Notes: generated by a model not told the origin, from the sequence alone. A stretch of 64,000 nucleotides of DNA from Solilutibacter tolerans (GCF_900155935.1 NZ_FTLW01000003.1:186001-250000), one strand, 5' to 3'. Counted from the stretch's first letter, positions 37,240-45,860 are shown. Numbers and translations: made by a program.

Positions 37240-38148
37240 TCAGCCGAGCGCACGCTCCAGCACCGCTATCCGCACCTTCACCCCGTTGGCGACCTGCCAC
37301 AGAATCACCGACTGGGGGCCATCGGCCACCTCATCACTGATTTCCACGCCGCGGTTCATCGGCCCCGGATGCATCACGATCGCATCCTCCTGGGCCAGAC
37401 GCAGGCGCTGGGTCGTGATGCCGAAGTCGCGGTGATAGCTGTCTAGTGAATCAACCAACCCGTCTTCCATCCGCTCGCGCTGCAGGCGCAGCGTCATCAC
37501 CACATCGGCATCGCGCAAGGCAGCGTCCAGATCATCGGTGACCATGCTGCATGCAGATAGCGTGTTGTCATCCGGCAACAGCCCAGCCGGCCCACAGGCA
37601 CGAATATCGGTGACGCCCAACTTCTCCAACGCGACCAGATCACTGCGCGCAACGCGCGAATGACGGATGTCGCCGATGATCGCCACACGCAGCTGGCTGA
37701 AATCACCGCCCTTCCAGTCGCGGATGGTGAGCATGTCCAGTAATCCCTGCGTCGGGTGCTGATGGCGCCCATCGCCTGCATTGATCAGAGCCGTGCCTGG
37801 CTCGGCTTGCTCGGCCAGCGCGGCCACTGCGCCATTCTCGCGATGGCGCACGATGAAACCGCGTACGCCCATCGCCTCGATGTTCTTGAAGGTATCTAGT
37901 GCAGTCTCACCCTTGGTGGTGGACGATGTCGCCGCTTCGAAGCCCAACACGTCCGCACCCAGGCGCTGCGCGGCACGCTGGAAGCTGAGGCGAGTGCGCG
38001 TGGATGGCTCGAAAAACAGCGTGCACACACCTATGCCGGCCAACCGCTGGCGCAGATCGATTGCTTCATCGTAGCTGGACGCGCGATCCAGCAGTGCGAT
38101 GATCTCGCCTCGATCCAGCTCTCGCAGCGACAACAGGTGTTTCGACAT
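37240..38148 (-). CDS. pyrB: Aspartate carbamoyltransferase catalytic subunit
   Basis: The 302-residue enzyme condenses aspartate and carbamoyl phosphate in pyrimidine synthesis. The carbamoyl-phosphate loop FFEPSTRTRLSF near residue 45 is intact, as are AGDGRHQHPTQ near 125 and MHPGPMNRG near 260. It begins one base from the ruvX stop, so it is likely co-transcribed with yqgE and ruvX. No pyrC or pyrI follows. The linkage to ruvX and yqgE is the same in P. aeruginosa. Confidence 0.96.
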   Translation of the reverse strand: MSKHLLSLRELDRGEIIALLDRASSYDEAIDLRQRLAGIGVCTLFFEPSTRTRLSFQRAAQRLGADVLGFEAATSSTTKGETALDTFKNIEAMGVRGFIVRHRENGAVAALAEQAEPGTALINAGDGRHQHPTQGLLDMLTIRDWKGGDFSQLRVAIIGDIRHSRVARSDLVALEKLGVTDIRACGPAGLLPDDNTLSACSMVTDDLDAALRDADVVMTLRLQRERMEDGLVDSLDSYHRDFGITTQRLRLAQEDAIVMHPGPMNRGVEISDEVADGPQSVILWQVANGVKVRIAVLERALG

Positions 38149-38149
38149 T

Positions 38150-38614
38150 TCAGGACTCCGGGTTGTCGGTCAGCGGTACGGCTGTATCAGGCGCGGCGAT
38201 CCAGCGATCAAGAATGACGGCGGCGGCTACGGCATCGAGCAATTCGGCATCGCGGCGGCGGCGTTGACCTTCCGCACGTCCGGCGGCAAAACGCTGCGCA
38301 GCCTCAATGCTGCTGCTACGCTCATCAACCATCAGCACAGGCAACTTGAAGCGTTCCAGCAGGGCGCGGGCGAAACGCTGGGCACGCACACGCGATGGCT
38401 GGTCACTGCCGTCCAGCGTCAACGGGTCGCCGACGATGAAGCCTGCAGGCATCCATTCTCGCTTGAGCTTTTCGACTGCTGGCCAATCGGCCTTTTCATC
38501 ACGCATATCCACCACGGCGATGCCGCGTGCGCCCGCACCCAGGCGACTACCGACTGCCACGCCGATGCGACGTGCGCCGACATCGAACGCCAGCATCGTG
38601 CCATCCAGCCTCAT
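38150..38614 (-). CDS. ruvX: RuvX/YqgF-family RNase H-like nuclease
   Basis: The 154-residue RNase H-fold protein has FDVGARRIGVAVG at its start, the family signature, VGDPLTLDGS near 62 and DERSSSIEA near 102. YqgF is implicated in 16S rRNA 5'-end maturation and was named as a putative Holliday junction resolvase. The ATG overlaps the yqgE stop as ATGA; the stop is one base from the pyrB start. The older resolvase annotation is weakly supported in the literature as I recall it. Confidence 0.95.
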   Translation of the reverse strand: MRLDGTMLAFDVGARRIGVAVGSRLGAGARGIAVVDMRDEKADWPAVEKLKREWMPAGFIVGDPLTLDGSDQPSRVRAQRFARALLERFKLPVLMVDERSSSIEAAQRFAAGRAEGQRRRRDAELLDAVAAAVILDRWIAAPDTAVPLTDNPES

Positions 38615-39177
38615 GCGCGACCGCTGTAATGGGTCATGCGCTCGAAGTTGACGCCGACCAACCCGGCCGCCGCCTGCCAACGCTGTTCCAGAGGCATGCG
38701 GAACAACAGATCGGCATCGGCTGGTGCAGTCATCCAGCTGTTCTCGGCCATTTCCAGCTCCAACTGCCCGGCACCCCAGCCCGCGCAACCAAGCGCGATG
38801 AGCGCCTGTTCAGGGCCATCGCCATCCGCCAAGGCTTGCAGGACATCACGCGAGGTGGTCAATGACAAGCCACCCGGCAGGCGGATGCTGGAATCCCATT
38901 CGCGGTCGCCATCGTGCAGCACGAAACCGCGTTCTGCGTGCACCGGGCCACCCGCAACCACGGGTAGCGCACGCAGCGCAGCGTCACCGCCTTCGATATT
39001 GAGTTGATCGAAGAGCTGCCCCACGGTGAATTCGGAGGCTCGGTTCACCACGATACCCATCGCGCCATCGCCGTCGTGCTGGCAAACCATCACGACGCTG
39101 CGGGAGAAATTGGGATCAACGAGGCCAGGCAGCGCAATCAACAGCTGCTGCGACAAGGCGGAAGCGGAATCGGACAT
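38611..39177 (-). CDS. yqgE: YqgE/AlgH-family protein
   Basis: The 188-residue protein matches the YqgE/AlgH family: LIALPGLVDPNFSRSVV near residue 12, MGIVVNRA near 40, and GGPVHAERGFVLH near 78. Biochemical function is unknown; AlgH was linked to alginate regulation in Pseudomonas. It is co-translated with ruvX by ATGA overlap and starts 32 bases from the pilU stop. A five-pair inverted repeat, GGCGC/GCGCC, lies just before its start. Confidence 0.94.
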   Translation of the reverse strand: MSDSASALSQQLLIALPGLVDPNFSRSVVMVCQHDGDGAMGIVVNRASEFTVGQLFDQLNIEGGDAALRALPVVAGGPVHAERGFVLHDGDREWDSSIRLPGGLSLTTSRDVLQALADGDGPEQALIALGCAGWGAGQLELEMAENSWMTAPADADLLFRMPLEQRWQAAAGLVGVNFERMTHYSGRA

Positions 39178-39209
39178 GGCGCCAGTTTAGCGCCCTGCCC
39201 GCATCCGGG

Positions 39210-40343
39210 TCACTTGACCTCTGCCACCTCGACGCCGTCCAGCCCTTGGGCCAAGGTCCGGGCGTCGCCACTTTGCGCCAGTTTGATCCTGAGGCGCACC
39301 TCGTTCTGCGAATCGGCATAGCGCAGTGCGTCGTCGTAGCTGATCTCGCCCGCCTGATAGAGCTCGAACAGGCTCTGATCGAAGGTCTTCATCCCGAGTT
39401 GGGTCGAATCCTTCATCACTTCTTTGAGTTTGTGGACTTCGCCATCGCGGATGTAGTCCTGCACCAGCGGCGTGCCCAGCAGGATTTCCATCGCCACCCG
39501 GCGGCCCTTGCCGTCGCTGCGCGGCACCAACTGTTGCGCGACCACCCCCTTGAGGTTGAGCGAGAGATCCATCAGCAGCTGGTCGCGACGGTCTTCGGGG
39601 AAGAAGTTGATGATGCGGTCCATCGCCTGGTTGGCGTTGTTGGCATGCAGCGTGCACAACACCAGGTGACCGGTTTCCGCGAAGGCGATCGCATGATCCA
39701 TGCCTTCGCGCGTACGCACTTCGCCGATCATGATCACGTCCGGGGCTTGGCGCAGGGTATTTTTCAACGCGTTTTCCCAACTGTCGGTGTCGATGCCAAC
39801 TTCACGCTGGGTGATGATGCAGCCCTCGTGGCGGTGCACGAATTCGATCGGGTCTTCAATCGTGATGATGTGTCCGGTCGAGCTCCTGTTGCGATGGCCG
39901 ATCATCGCTGCGAGCGACGTGGTCTTACCCGTTCCTGTCGCGCCGACGAAAATGATGATGCCGCGCTTGGTCATCGCCAATTGCTTGATGATCGGCGGCA
40001 GGCTGAGCTCTTCGACCGTCGGGATCTTGGTCTCGATCCGGCGCAACACCATGCCAACCTGGTTGCGCTGGTAAAACGCCGAGACACGGAAGCGCCCCAC
40101 ACCGGCCAGACCGATGGCGAAATTGCATTCGTGGGTCTTTTCGAATTCTTCGCGCTGCGGCGGCGTCATCACCGAGATGACCAGGTCGCGGCTTTGCTGC
40201 GGCGTCAGCGGCACGTCATTGACCGGCGACAGCTTGCCATCGACCTTCATGGACGGCGGCATACCGGCGGTGATGAACAGATCCGAGGCGCGCTGGGCGG
40301 CCATCAGCTTGAGGAGCGAGGTGAATTCGGTAGGCGTGGTCAT
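39210..40343 (-). CDS. pilU: Type IV pilus retraction ATPase PilU
   Basis: The 377-residue secretion-type ATPase has Walker A GATGTGKTTS (residues 134-143), EDPIEFVHRH near 165, and the Asp/His boxes GEVRT and TLHANNA. PilU assists PilT in pilus depolymerisation and twitching. It follows pilT by 41 bases, with AAGGAG eight bases before its ATG. Its longer C-terminus, ending EVAEVK, and HRNRSSTGH distinguish it from PilT. Confidence 0.96.
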   Translation of the reverse strand: MTTPTEFTSLLKLMAAQRASDLFITAGMPPSMKVDGKLSPVNDVPLTPQQSRDLVISVMTPPQREEFEKTHECNFAIGLAGVGRFRVSAFYQRNQVGMVLRRIETKIPTVEELSLPPIIKQLAMTKRGIIIFVGATGTGKTTSLAAMIGHRNRSSTGHIITIEDPIEFVHRHEGCIITQREVGIDTDSWENALKNTLRQAPDVIMIGEVRTREGMDHAIAFAETGHLVLCTLHANNANQAMDRIINFFPEDRRDQLLMDLSLNLKGVVAQQLVPRSDGKGRRVAMEILLGTPLVQDYIRDGEVHKLKEVMKDSTQLGMKTFDQSLFELYQAGEISYDDALRYADSQNEVRLRIKLAQSGDARTLAQGLDGVEVAEVK

Positions 40344-40384
40344 CGCGGTACTCCTTGGGGTCGGCGCTTAAGGCCTTCCCGAAA

Positions 40385-41422
40385 TCAATCAAACAAACGC
40401 TTGTCTTTCGCGTATTCGCGCGCCTGCTGCTTGGTGATCTGGCTGCGTGCCACCAAGTCCTGCAGATGCTGGTCGAGCGTCATCATGCCGTGCGACTGGC
40501 CGGTCTGGATGGCCGAATACATCTGCGCAACCTTGTCCTCGCGGATCAGGTTACGGATGGCGGGGATACCGACCATGATCTCCCACGCCGCCGTACGCCC
40601 GCCGCCGACCTTCTTCAGCAGCGCCTGGGCAATCACCGCACGCAGCGACTCCGACAACATCGAGCGCACCATCGGCTTCTCGCCCGCCGGGAACACGTCG
40701 ATGATGCGGTCGATGGTCTTGGCCGCCGAGGAGGTATGCAAGGTGCCGAACACCAAGTGGCCTGTTTCCGCTGCTGTCAGCGCCAAGCGAATCGTTTCCA
40801 GGTCACGCAACTCACCAACCAGGATGTAATCCGGGTCTTCACGCAAGGCGCTGCGCAGCGCCTCGTTGAAGCCATGTGTATCGCGATGCACCTCGCGCTG
40901 GTTGATCAGGCACTTCTGCGAGGTATGCACGAATTCGATCGGGTCCTCGGCGGAGAGGATGTGGCCGTACTCGTTCTTGTTGATGTGGTCGAGCATCGCC
41001 GCAAGCGTGGTCGATTTGCCCGAACCCGTAGGCCCGGTCACCAGGATCAAGCCCTGCGGCTGGTTGATCAGTTCACGGAAGATCGGAGGGCAGCCCAGTT
41101 GATCGAGGGTCAGCACTTCTGACGGAATGGTACGGAATACCGCACCTGCGCCGCGGTTATGGTTGAACGCATTCACGCGGAAGCGCGCAAGACCCGGGAT
41201 CTCGAACGAGAAGTCGGTTTCCAGGAACTCTTCGTAATCACGGCGCTGCTTGTCCGACATGATGTCGTAGATCAAGCCGTGCACGGTTTTGTGATCCAGC
41301 GGCGGGATGTTGATGCGACGTACATCACCATCCACGCGGATCATCGGCGGCAGGCCTGCAGACAAATGCAGGTCGGACGCCTTGTTCTTGACGGAAAACG
41401 CCAACAGTTCTGCGATATCCAT
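40385..41422 (-). CDS. pilT: Type IV pilus retraction ATPase PilT
   Basis: The 345-residue hexameric ATPase has Walker A GPTGSGKSTT (130-139), EDPIEFVHTS near 160, GELRDLET near 200 and TLHTSSAA near 225, plus the AIRNLIRE motif near 300 typical of PilT. It powers pilus retraction at the inner membrane. The ATG at 41422 gives MDIAELL, the canonical start; the longer reading upstream is not PilT-like. It is divergent from yggS with an 86-base gap. PilG and PilL, 25 kb away, are the expected upstream control. Confidence 0.97.
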   Translation of the reverse strand: MDIAELLAFSVKNKASDLHLSAGLPPMIRVDGDVRRINIPPLDHKTVHGLIYDIMSDKQRRDYEEFLETDFSFEIPGLARFRVNAFNHNRGAGAVFRTIPSEVLTLDQLGCPPIFRELINQPQGLILVTGPTGSGKSTTLAAMLDHINKNEYGHILSAEDPIEFVHTSQKCLINQREVHRDTHGFNEALRSALREDPDYILVGELRDLETIRLALTAAETGHLVFGTLHTSSAAKTIDRIIDVFPAGEKPMVRSMLSESLRAVIAQALLKKVGGGRTAAWEIMVGIPAIRNLIREDKVAQMYSAIQTGQSHGMMTLDQHLQDLVARSQITKQQAREYAKDKRLFD

Positions 41423-41508
41423 GTGCTTTCCCCAATTCGCGGTCCATCCCCACCTGCGACCGCCGCAAACGGCAGAATAACCACATCCCACCCCATTTGG
41501 CACCCGTC

Positions 41509-42192
41509 ATGCCTCGAGCGGTCGAACGACTTGCCCAATTGCAGGCTCACCTGGTTACGTCTGCGAAACAATCCGGCCGTCCAGCCCCCGTCCTATTGGC
41601 GGTCAGCAAGACCCGTGACAGCAGTGAAATCACTGCTCTTAATGCCGCGGGCCAACACAGGTTTGGCGAGAACTACGTGCAAGAGGCCATAAGCAAGATG
41701 CGCGAATTGGTCGGCAACAACATCGAGTGGCATCTCATCGGCCACCTGCAGTCGAACAAGGCCAAAGATGTGGCGACCCATTTCGATTGGGTGCAATCGG
41801 TGGACCGGATCAAATTGGTCGATGCGCTGGCGAGGCATCGCCCGGGCGATCGCGGGGCACTCAACCTGCTGGTGCAAGTCAACATCGACGATGAAGCCAG
41901 CAAGCATGGCTGCACGCCTGCCGATGCCGAAGCTATCTGTGAGGCGATAGCCACCCATGAGTCACTTGCATTGCGCGGGCTGATGGCAATTCCCGCACCG
42001 TCGGTTGACGTGGATGTGCGTCGCACTGCCTTCCACGATATGCGTCTGTTGTTTGATCAGCTGCGCGAGCGCTTCCCGTCGATGGACACCTTGTCGATGG
42101 GGATGAGCGACGACGCCGATCTCGCCATTAGCGAAGGCAGCACGATGGTGCGCATCGGCACCGCCTTGTTTGGTCCCCGCCCGGCGAAATAG
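41509..42192 (+). CDS. yggS: YggS-family PLP-binding protein
   Basis: The 227-residue alanine-racemase-like TIM barrel binds PLP through Lys in LLAVSKT near residue 33. Later motifs are FGENYVQEA near 53, WHLIGHLQSNK near 72 and SMGMSDD near 200. The family maintains pyridoxal phosphate and amino acid balance without known catalysis. The ATG at 41509 is preferred over an in-frame TTG 12 bases earlier. It is divergent from pilT and 42 bases before proC, the pilT-yggS-proC order of Pseudomonas. Confidence 0.95.
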   Translation: MPRAVERLAQLQAHLVTSAKQSGRPAPVLLAVSKTRDSSEITALNAAGQHRFGENYVQEAISKMRELVGNNIEWHLIGHLQSNKAKDVATHFDWVQSVDRIKLVDALARHRPGDRGALNLLVQVNIDDEASKHGCTPADAEAICEAIATHESLALRGLMAIPAPSVDVDVRRTAFHDMRLLFDQLRERFPSMDTLSMGMSDDADLAISEGSTMVRIGTALFGPRPAK

Positions 42193-42234
42193 TCGAAGGG
42201 CTATCCTGATGCGACATTCCCACCCCGCATTGCC

Positions 42235-43077
42235 ATGAAATCGCCAGACGCCAAACCTTCGCTCCCCACCATCGCCTTTATCGGCGGCGGCAACATGGCG
42301 CGCAGCCTGATCGGCGGATTACTGCAGGCAGGCGCAACTGCAAACCAGGTGCACGTGGCCGAGCCCGTTGCTGAATTGCGCGATGCACTGGCGCGCGATT
42401 TCAACGTACACGTCTTCAGCGATGCTGCCTCGGCCGCCACCCACGCCGAGGTCTGGGTGCTTGCGGTGAAACCGCAAGTATTACGCGAGGTCTGCACGGT
42501 GCTAGCGCCCGTTGCGCAAGCGAATCAGCCGCTGGTCGTCTCCATCGCCGCCGGCATCACCGGAGCGCAGATTGGTCGTTGGCTCGGCGGCGGCATCGCG
42601 GTCGTGCGCTGCATGCCCAACACACCGGCTTTGCTTGGCGCTGGCGTGACCGGCCTGCATGCCAACAGCACCGTGAATGCCGAGCAACGTGACATCGCTC
42701 AAACCTTGTTGACCAGTGCCGGCAAGACCGTATGGGTCGATGACGAATCGTTGATGGATGCGGTGACCGGCGTATCGGGCAGCGGCCCGGCTTACGTGTT
42801 CCTGCTGGCCGAGGCGCTGCAAGCCGCCGGTGAAGCCGAAGGGCTGCCCGCTGATGCTGCGCGCACGCTGACCATCGAAACACTGCTGGGTGCATCGCGC
42901 ATGTTGGCCGCCGATGACACGCCTGCTGCCGAATTACGTCGCCGGGTGACATCACCCAATGGCACCACGCAGGCCGCCATCGAAAGTTTCGAAGCCGATG
43001 GTTTCCGCGAAGTGGTTGCGCGCGCTGTGCATGCCGCACGCATCCGTGGCGCGGAACTTGCAGCCGCGAACGATTGA
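42235..43077 (+). CDS. proC: Pyrroline-5-carboxylate reductase
   Basis: The 280-residue enzyme reduces pyrroline-5-carboxylate to proline with NAD(P)H. The Rossmann FIGGGNMARSLIGG near residue 12, AVKPQ near 78, and the C-terminal TSPNGTTQAAIESF near 240 are family signatures. It follows yggS and overlaps the next gene by a single base as TGATG. The yggT gene, which often follows proC in Pseudomonas, is absent here. Confidence 0.97.
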   Translation: MKSPDAKPSLPTIAFIGGGNMARSLIGGLLQAGATANQVHVAEPVAELRDALARDFNVHVFSDAASAATHAEVWVLAVKPQVLREVCTVLAPVAQANQPLVVSIAAGITGAQIGRWLGGGIAVVRCMPNTPALLGAGVTGLHANSTVNAEQRDIAQTLLTSAGKTVWVDDESLMDAVTGVSGSGPAYVFLLAEALQAAGEAEGLPADAARTLTIETLLGASRMLAADDTPAAELRRRVTSPNGTTQAAIESFEADGFREVVARAVHAARIRGAELAAAND

Positions 43078-43544
43078 TGAAGCCATGGCCCACGCTCGGA
43101 TTGTTGCTCTTGCTCGTCGGCTGCAGAGGCGAGCCGCCGTCACCCCCTGCCGCTGCACAAGTCCCCGCGCCTGCTGAAACGCGGGTGGGCGATGTCATCG
43201 TCCGTGCCAGCACCTTGCCCACGATGCAGCTCAATGAGGCGATGGCGCGCAGCTATGGCGTGGAGCGCACGGAAGGCAGTGTGCTGATCGTGGTGGGGCT
43301 GCGTCGCGAATCCGCCACGGGCGAAAAGGCCATCCCCGGCACGGTCAACGCGACTGCCACGGACTTGTTCGGACGCGCGCAGACCATCACGATGCACGAA
43401 GTCGAAAGCGCGGGCTACGTCGATCACGTGGGCGTGGTTCCCGTCTCGATGCCGGATACCCTGCGATTCCGCATCCGCGCGCAACCACAAGGCGCGGCGT
43501 TGGCGACACTGGAGTTCCACCGCGACTTTTTCCCGCCGCGGTAG
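43077..43544 (+). CDS. DUF4426-family lipoprotein
   Basis: The 155-residue protein begins with a signal sequence and a lipobox-like LLLVGC, so Cys18 should be lipidated. A DUF4426 domain fills the rest (about residues 40-155, with TMQLNEAMARSYGV and the RRESATGEKAIPG stretch). Function is unknown. It sits one base over the proC stop (TGATG), the same linkage seen in Pseudomonas. The ATG at 43077 is the coupled start; an in-frame TTG one codon earlier is unlikely. Confidence 0.9.
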   Translation: MKPWPTLGLLLLLVGCRGEPPSPPAAAQVPAPAETRVGDVIVRASTLPTMQLNEAMARSYGVERTEGSVLIVVGLRRESATGEKAIPGTVNATATDLFGRAQTITMHEVESAGYVDHVGVVPVSMPDTLRFRIRAQPQGAALATLEFHRDFFPPR

Positions 43545-43561
43545 TCGCCCGGGCAGAGGGC

Positions 43562-43957
43562 TCAGCGTTGGTTGATCGCGTAGCGTCCCGGTCCGAGCAA
43601 GGCGAGCGCGACGGCGGTCGCCAGGAACATGCCCTGCAATTCCAGTGCCCAGCCGCCTTGCTCGTTGAGCTGGCCCAGCTGGCCCATGTGCGCCAATCCC
43701 ACGGCAAACACCATGTTGATGGCAATCACGGCGCTGCCGATACGTGAAAAACAACCCATCAGCACGAGTACCGGCGCCAGCACCTCACCGATCAGCACGC
43801 CATAGCTCATGAAGGCAGGCAGGCCATGCGACGTCAGCATGCCTTCGATCCCACCCAGGCCGCCGCGCAATTTGGCAATGCCATGCAGCAGGATGAGCAC
43901 GCCCAGTGCGATGCGAAGGATGAGAAGTCCGAGGTCGTGTCGATTGGAGGCTTTCAA
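43562..43957 (-). CDS. DoxX-family membrane protein
   Basis: The 131-residue protein has four predicted membrane helices, with ILRIALGVLILLHGIAKL at the start, typical of DoxX/DoxD-like proteins. The start appears to be TTG: no ATG precedes the first helix, and AGGGAG lies about six bases upstream of the TTG. Related proteins are linked to thiosulfate or redox stress, but function here is unknown. It is 60 bases downstream of the BtuF-like gene on the same strand. Confidence 0.88.
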   Translation of the reverse strand: MKASNRHDLGLLILRIALGVLILLHGIAKLRGGLGGIEGMLTSHGLPAFMSYGVLIGEVLAPVLVLMGCFSRIGSAVIAINMVFAVGLAHMGQLGQLNEQGGWALELQGMFLATAVALALLGPGRYAINQR

Positions 43958-44017
43958 AGGCCGCTCCCTGAAAATATGAACAAGGATGATGGCGGCATTG
44001 GCCCAGCGGGTCGAGCC

Positions 44018-44848
44018 TCAAGGTGGAACAGTCTGTCCGCTCGGCCATCCCTCTGATCGCTTGGCGGACCAGGCCTGGATGATGCGGGCGAGTTCGCGCA
44101 CCCCGTCCGTCAATGCCGCCGGGCCGGGCTGCAGGATGAGCGGCGACTTGATTTCGTGCAGCTCGCCATCGCGCACGGCAGGAATGTCATTCCAGCCAGC
44201 GCGTGAAGCAACGCGTTCCGGGCGGAACTTCTTCCCACACCAGCTGCCGATGATGATGTCGGGCGCGCGGCGGATCACTTCATCGCTGTCTTCCAGAATG
44301 CGCTGCTTGGCCAACGACTCCCGCGCACGCTCGGGAAAGGTTTCAATGCCGCCGGCGATCTCAATTAATTCACTCACCCAGCGGATGCCGGTGATGAGCG
44401 GGTCATCCCATTCTTCAAAATACACCTTGGGATGATGCGAGAGCCGGGCGGCCTGCGCGGCGATGTCGTCCAGCCCGCGCTGCAGATCATCCGCGCAGGC
44501 ATCGGCTTTGTCGCCAACGCCCACCAACGCGCCCAGGCGTCTTATGTAGGCGAGGATGTCATCGACGCTGCGATGGTTGGCGATCCACACCTCCACCCCG
44601 CGCCGAATCAATTCGGCGGCGATGTCCGCCTGGATGTCGGAGAACCCGATCACGAAGTCCGGCTTCAGCTTGAGGATCTCGCCAATCTTCGCCGAGGTGA
44701 ACGCACTGACCTTGGGCTTCTCCTTGCGCGCCTGCGCTGGTCGCACCGTGAAACCGCTGATGCCGACGATGCGGTCCTGCTCGCCGAGCGCGTACAGCGT
44801 TTCCGTCGGCTCTTCGGTCAGGCAGACGATGCGCCGCGGACCGATCAC
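44018..44848 (-). CDS. Cobalamin-binding-like (BtuF/FecB-type) protein without signal peptide
   Basis: The 276-residue protein has the two-lobed periplasmic binding fold of BtuF/FepB: RIVCLTEEPTETLYALG at the start, LKLKPDFVIGFSD near 60 and WNDIPAVRDG near 220. I see no signal peptide or lipobox, so it may stay in the cytoplasm, as for many COG0614 relatives. The start is GTG, overlapping the Nif3-like stop as GTGA. No permease or ATPase genes are near, so a transport role is doubtful. It probably binds a corrinoid or heme-like ligand. Confidence 0.82.
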   Translation of the reverse strand: MIGPRRIVCLTEEPTETLYALGEQDRIVGISGFTVRPAQARKEKPKVSAFTSAKIGEILKLKPDFVIGFSDIQADIAAELIRRGVEVWIANHRSVDDILAYIRRLGALVGVGDKADACADDLQRGLDDIAAQAARLSHHPKVYFEEWDDPLITGIRWVSELIEIAGGIETFPERARESLAKQRILEDSDEVIRRAPDIIIGSWCGKKFRPERVASRAGWNDIPAVRDGELHEIKSPLILQPGPAALTDGVRELARIIQAWSAKRSEGWPSGQTVPP

Positions 44849-45201
44849 GTCGCGACTTCCGGCATCGGGAACCAGGATTCATCGACGAATACCGCCGGCA
44901 CTTCCCACGGGTGGTGACGATGCACACCTTCGCTCAACACGCGTTGCAAGCGCTCTGCGTCGCGGGGGATGGCGAATTCAATCCGCACGGTGTCGCTGCG
45001 CACCAACTCACCCGCGCTGCCCAACGTGGGATGGGCGGCGGCGCCCGGACGAAATTCTTCTTGTCCGCCCGGGGTGATCCACATCACTTCGCTGTAGTCC
45101 CCCAACGCGAGCGCATCCACGGCATGGATACCTGCCCGCAGCGTCTCTACGTACTCGGGCGGCACGAACACGGTCACGCGATAAACGGGCAACAGCTGCA
45201 T
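44845..45201 (-). CDS. Small Nif3-related (YqfO-like) protein
   Basis: The 118-residue protein matches the small YqfO-like insertion domain of the Nif3 family: YRVTVFVPPEYVETLRAG at the start, YSEVMW near 45, EEFRPGAAAHP near 57 and HRHHPWEVPAV near 100. It stands alone here without the main metal-binding Nif3 domain. Function is unknown. The ATG shares one base with the pdxH stop (TGATG) and the stop overlaps the BtuF-like GTG, so all three are translated together. Confidence 0.82.
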   Translation of the reverse strand: MQLLPVYRVTVFVPPEYVETLRAGIHAVDALALGDYSEVMWITPGGQEEFRPGAAAHPTLGSAGELVRSDTVRIEFAIPRDAERLQRVLSEGVHRHHPWEVPAVFVDESWFPMPEVAT

Positions 45202-45803
45202 CAGGGATACAACATGCGCTTGGACCAATCCCCGCCCATGCCGCGCTCATACAACCAACGCTCATGCAGGCGAAATTTGGCACCATGCCAGAACTCGATC
45301 GCACGAGGCACGACGCGCGTGCCCGACCAGTCTGCCGGCCGCGGCACTGCACGGCCTTCGAACTCACGCTCGAACGCATCGATACGGCGCTCGAACATCT
45401 CGCGCTCGTCCAGCGTGCGCGATTGCTCGGAGGCCCAAGCGCCGATCTGGCTCATGCGTGGACGCTCTGCGAAGTAGGCATCCGCTTCTTCATCGGATAC
45501 ACGTTCCGTCGCGCCCTCGATACGCACTTCGACGCCTGCTTCGCCCAGATGCGGCCACCAGAACAACAGCGCCGCTTGCGGGTTGGCGGCCAACTCCGCG
45601 CCTTTACGCCCGTCGGTATGGCTATAGAACACGAAACCGCGCGCATCGAAATTCTTAAGCAACACGATGCGCGCGGCAGGCTGTCCTTTCGCGTCGGCGG
45701 TAGCCAAGGTCATGCCGGTGGCATCGGCCTCGCAGCCCTTGGCCTCCTCGAACAAACGCGCGAAGGCGTCCAGTGCTTCGAGTAATAACGGGTGAGTATT
45801 CAT
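45201..45803 (-). CDS. pdxH: Pyridoxamine 5'-phosphate oxidase
   Basis: The 200-residue FMN enzyme makes PLP from PNP or PMP. FMN-binding [18 protein letters not shown] near residue 45-62, WWPHL near 83, and the C-terminal [13 protein letters not shown] near 175 are family marks. The ATG at 45803 gives a normal N-terminus. A strong hairpin lies 13 bases upstream. It is followed by two coupled genes of unknown function. Confidence 0.94.
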   Translation of the reverse strand: MNTHPLLLEALDAFARLFEEAKGCEADATGMTLATADAKGQPAARIVLLKNFDARGFVFYSHTDGRKGAELAANPQAALLFWWPHLGEAGVEVRIEGATERVSDEEADAYFAERPRMSQIGAWASEQSRTLDEREMFERRIDAFEREFEGRAVPRPADWSGTRVVPRAIEFWHGAKFRLHERWLYERGMGGDWSKRMLYP

Positions 45804-45815
45804 CTCGCCATTGTG

Positions 45816-45840
45816 GCGTGCGCCGCCGATGCGCGCACGC
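45816..45840 (-). other. Strong hairpin between dodecin and pdxH genes
   Basis: An eight-base-pair perfect stem, GCGTGCGC/GCGCACGC, encloses a nine-base loop in the 57-base gap between the dodecin stop and the pdxH start. No U-run follows, so it is not a standard terminator. It could partly end dodecin transcripts, protect mRNA ends, or limit pdxH translation, whose ATG lies 13 bases beyond the stem and lacks a good Shine-Dalgarno site. Confidence 0.5.
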
Positions 45841-45860
45841 ACTTGGATCAAGAATCCGGT

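Noticed and set aside
19774-39184. Shared GGCGCCA at both ends of the presumed inversion as its cause
   Set aside because: A seven-base match is expected by chance in GC-rich DNA and one copy lies inside lepB.
39178-39209. Intrinsic terminator between pilU and yqgE
   Set aside because: The inverted repeat GGCGC/GCGCC is only five pairs and is followed directly by the yqgE start, not by a U-run.
39246-40829. 527-codon plus-strand open frame opposite pilU and part of pilT
   Set aside because: It is the antisense of two certain genes, crosses their boundary, and has low-complexity composition typical of GC-rich antisense frames.
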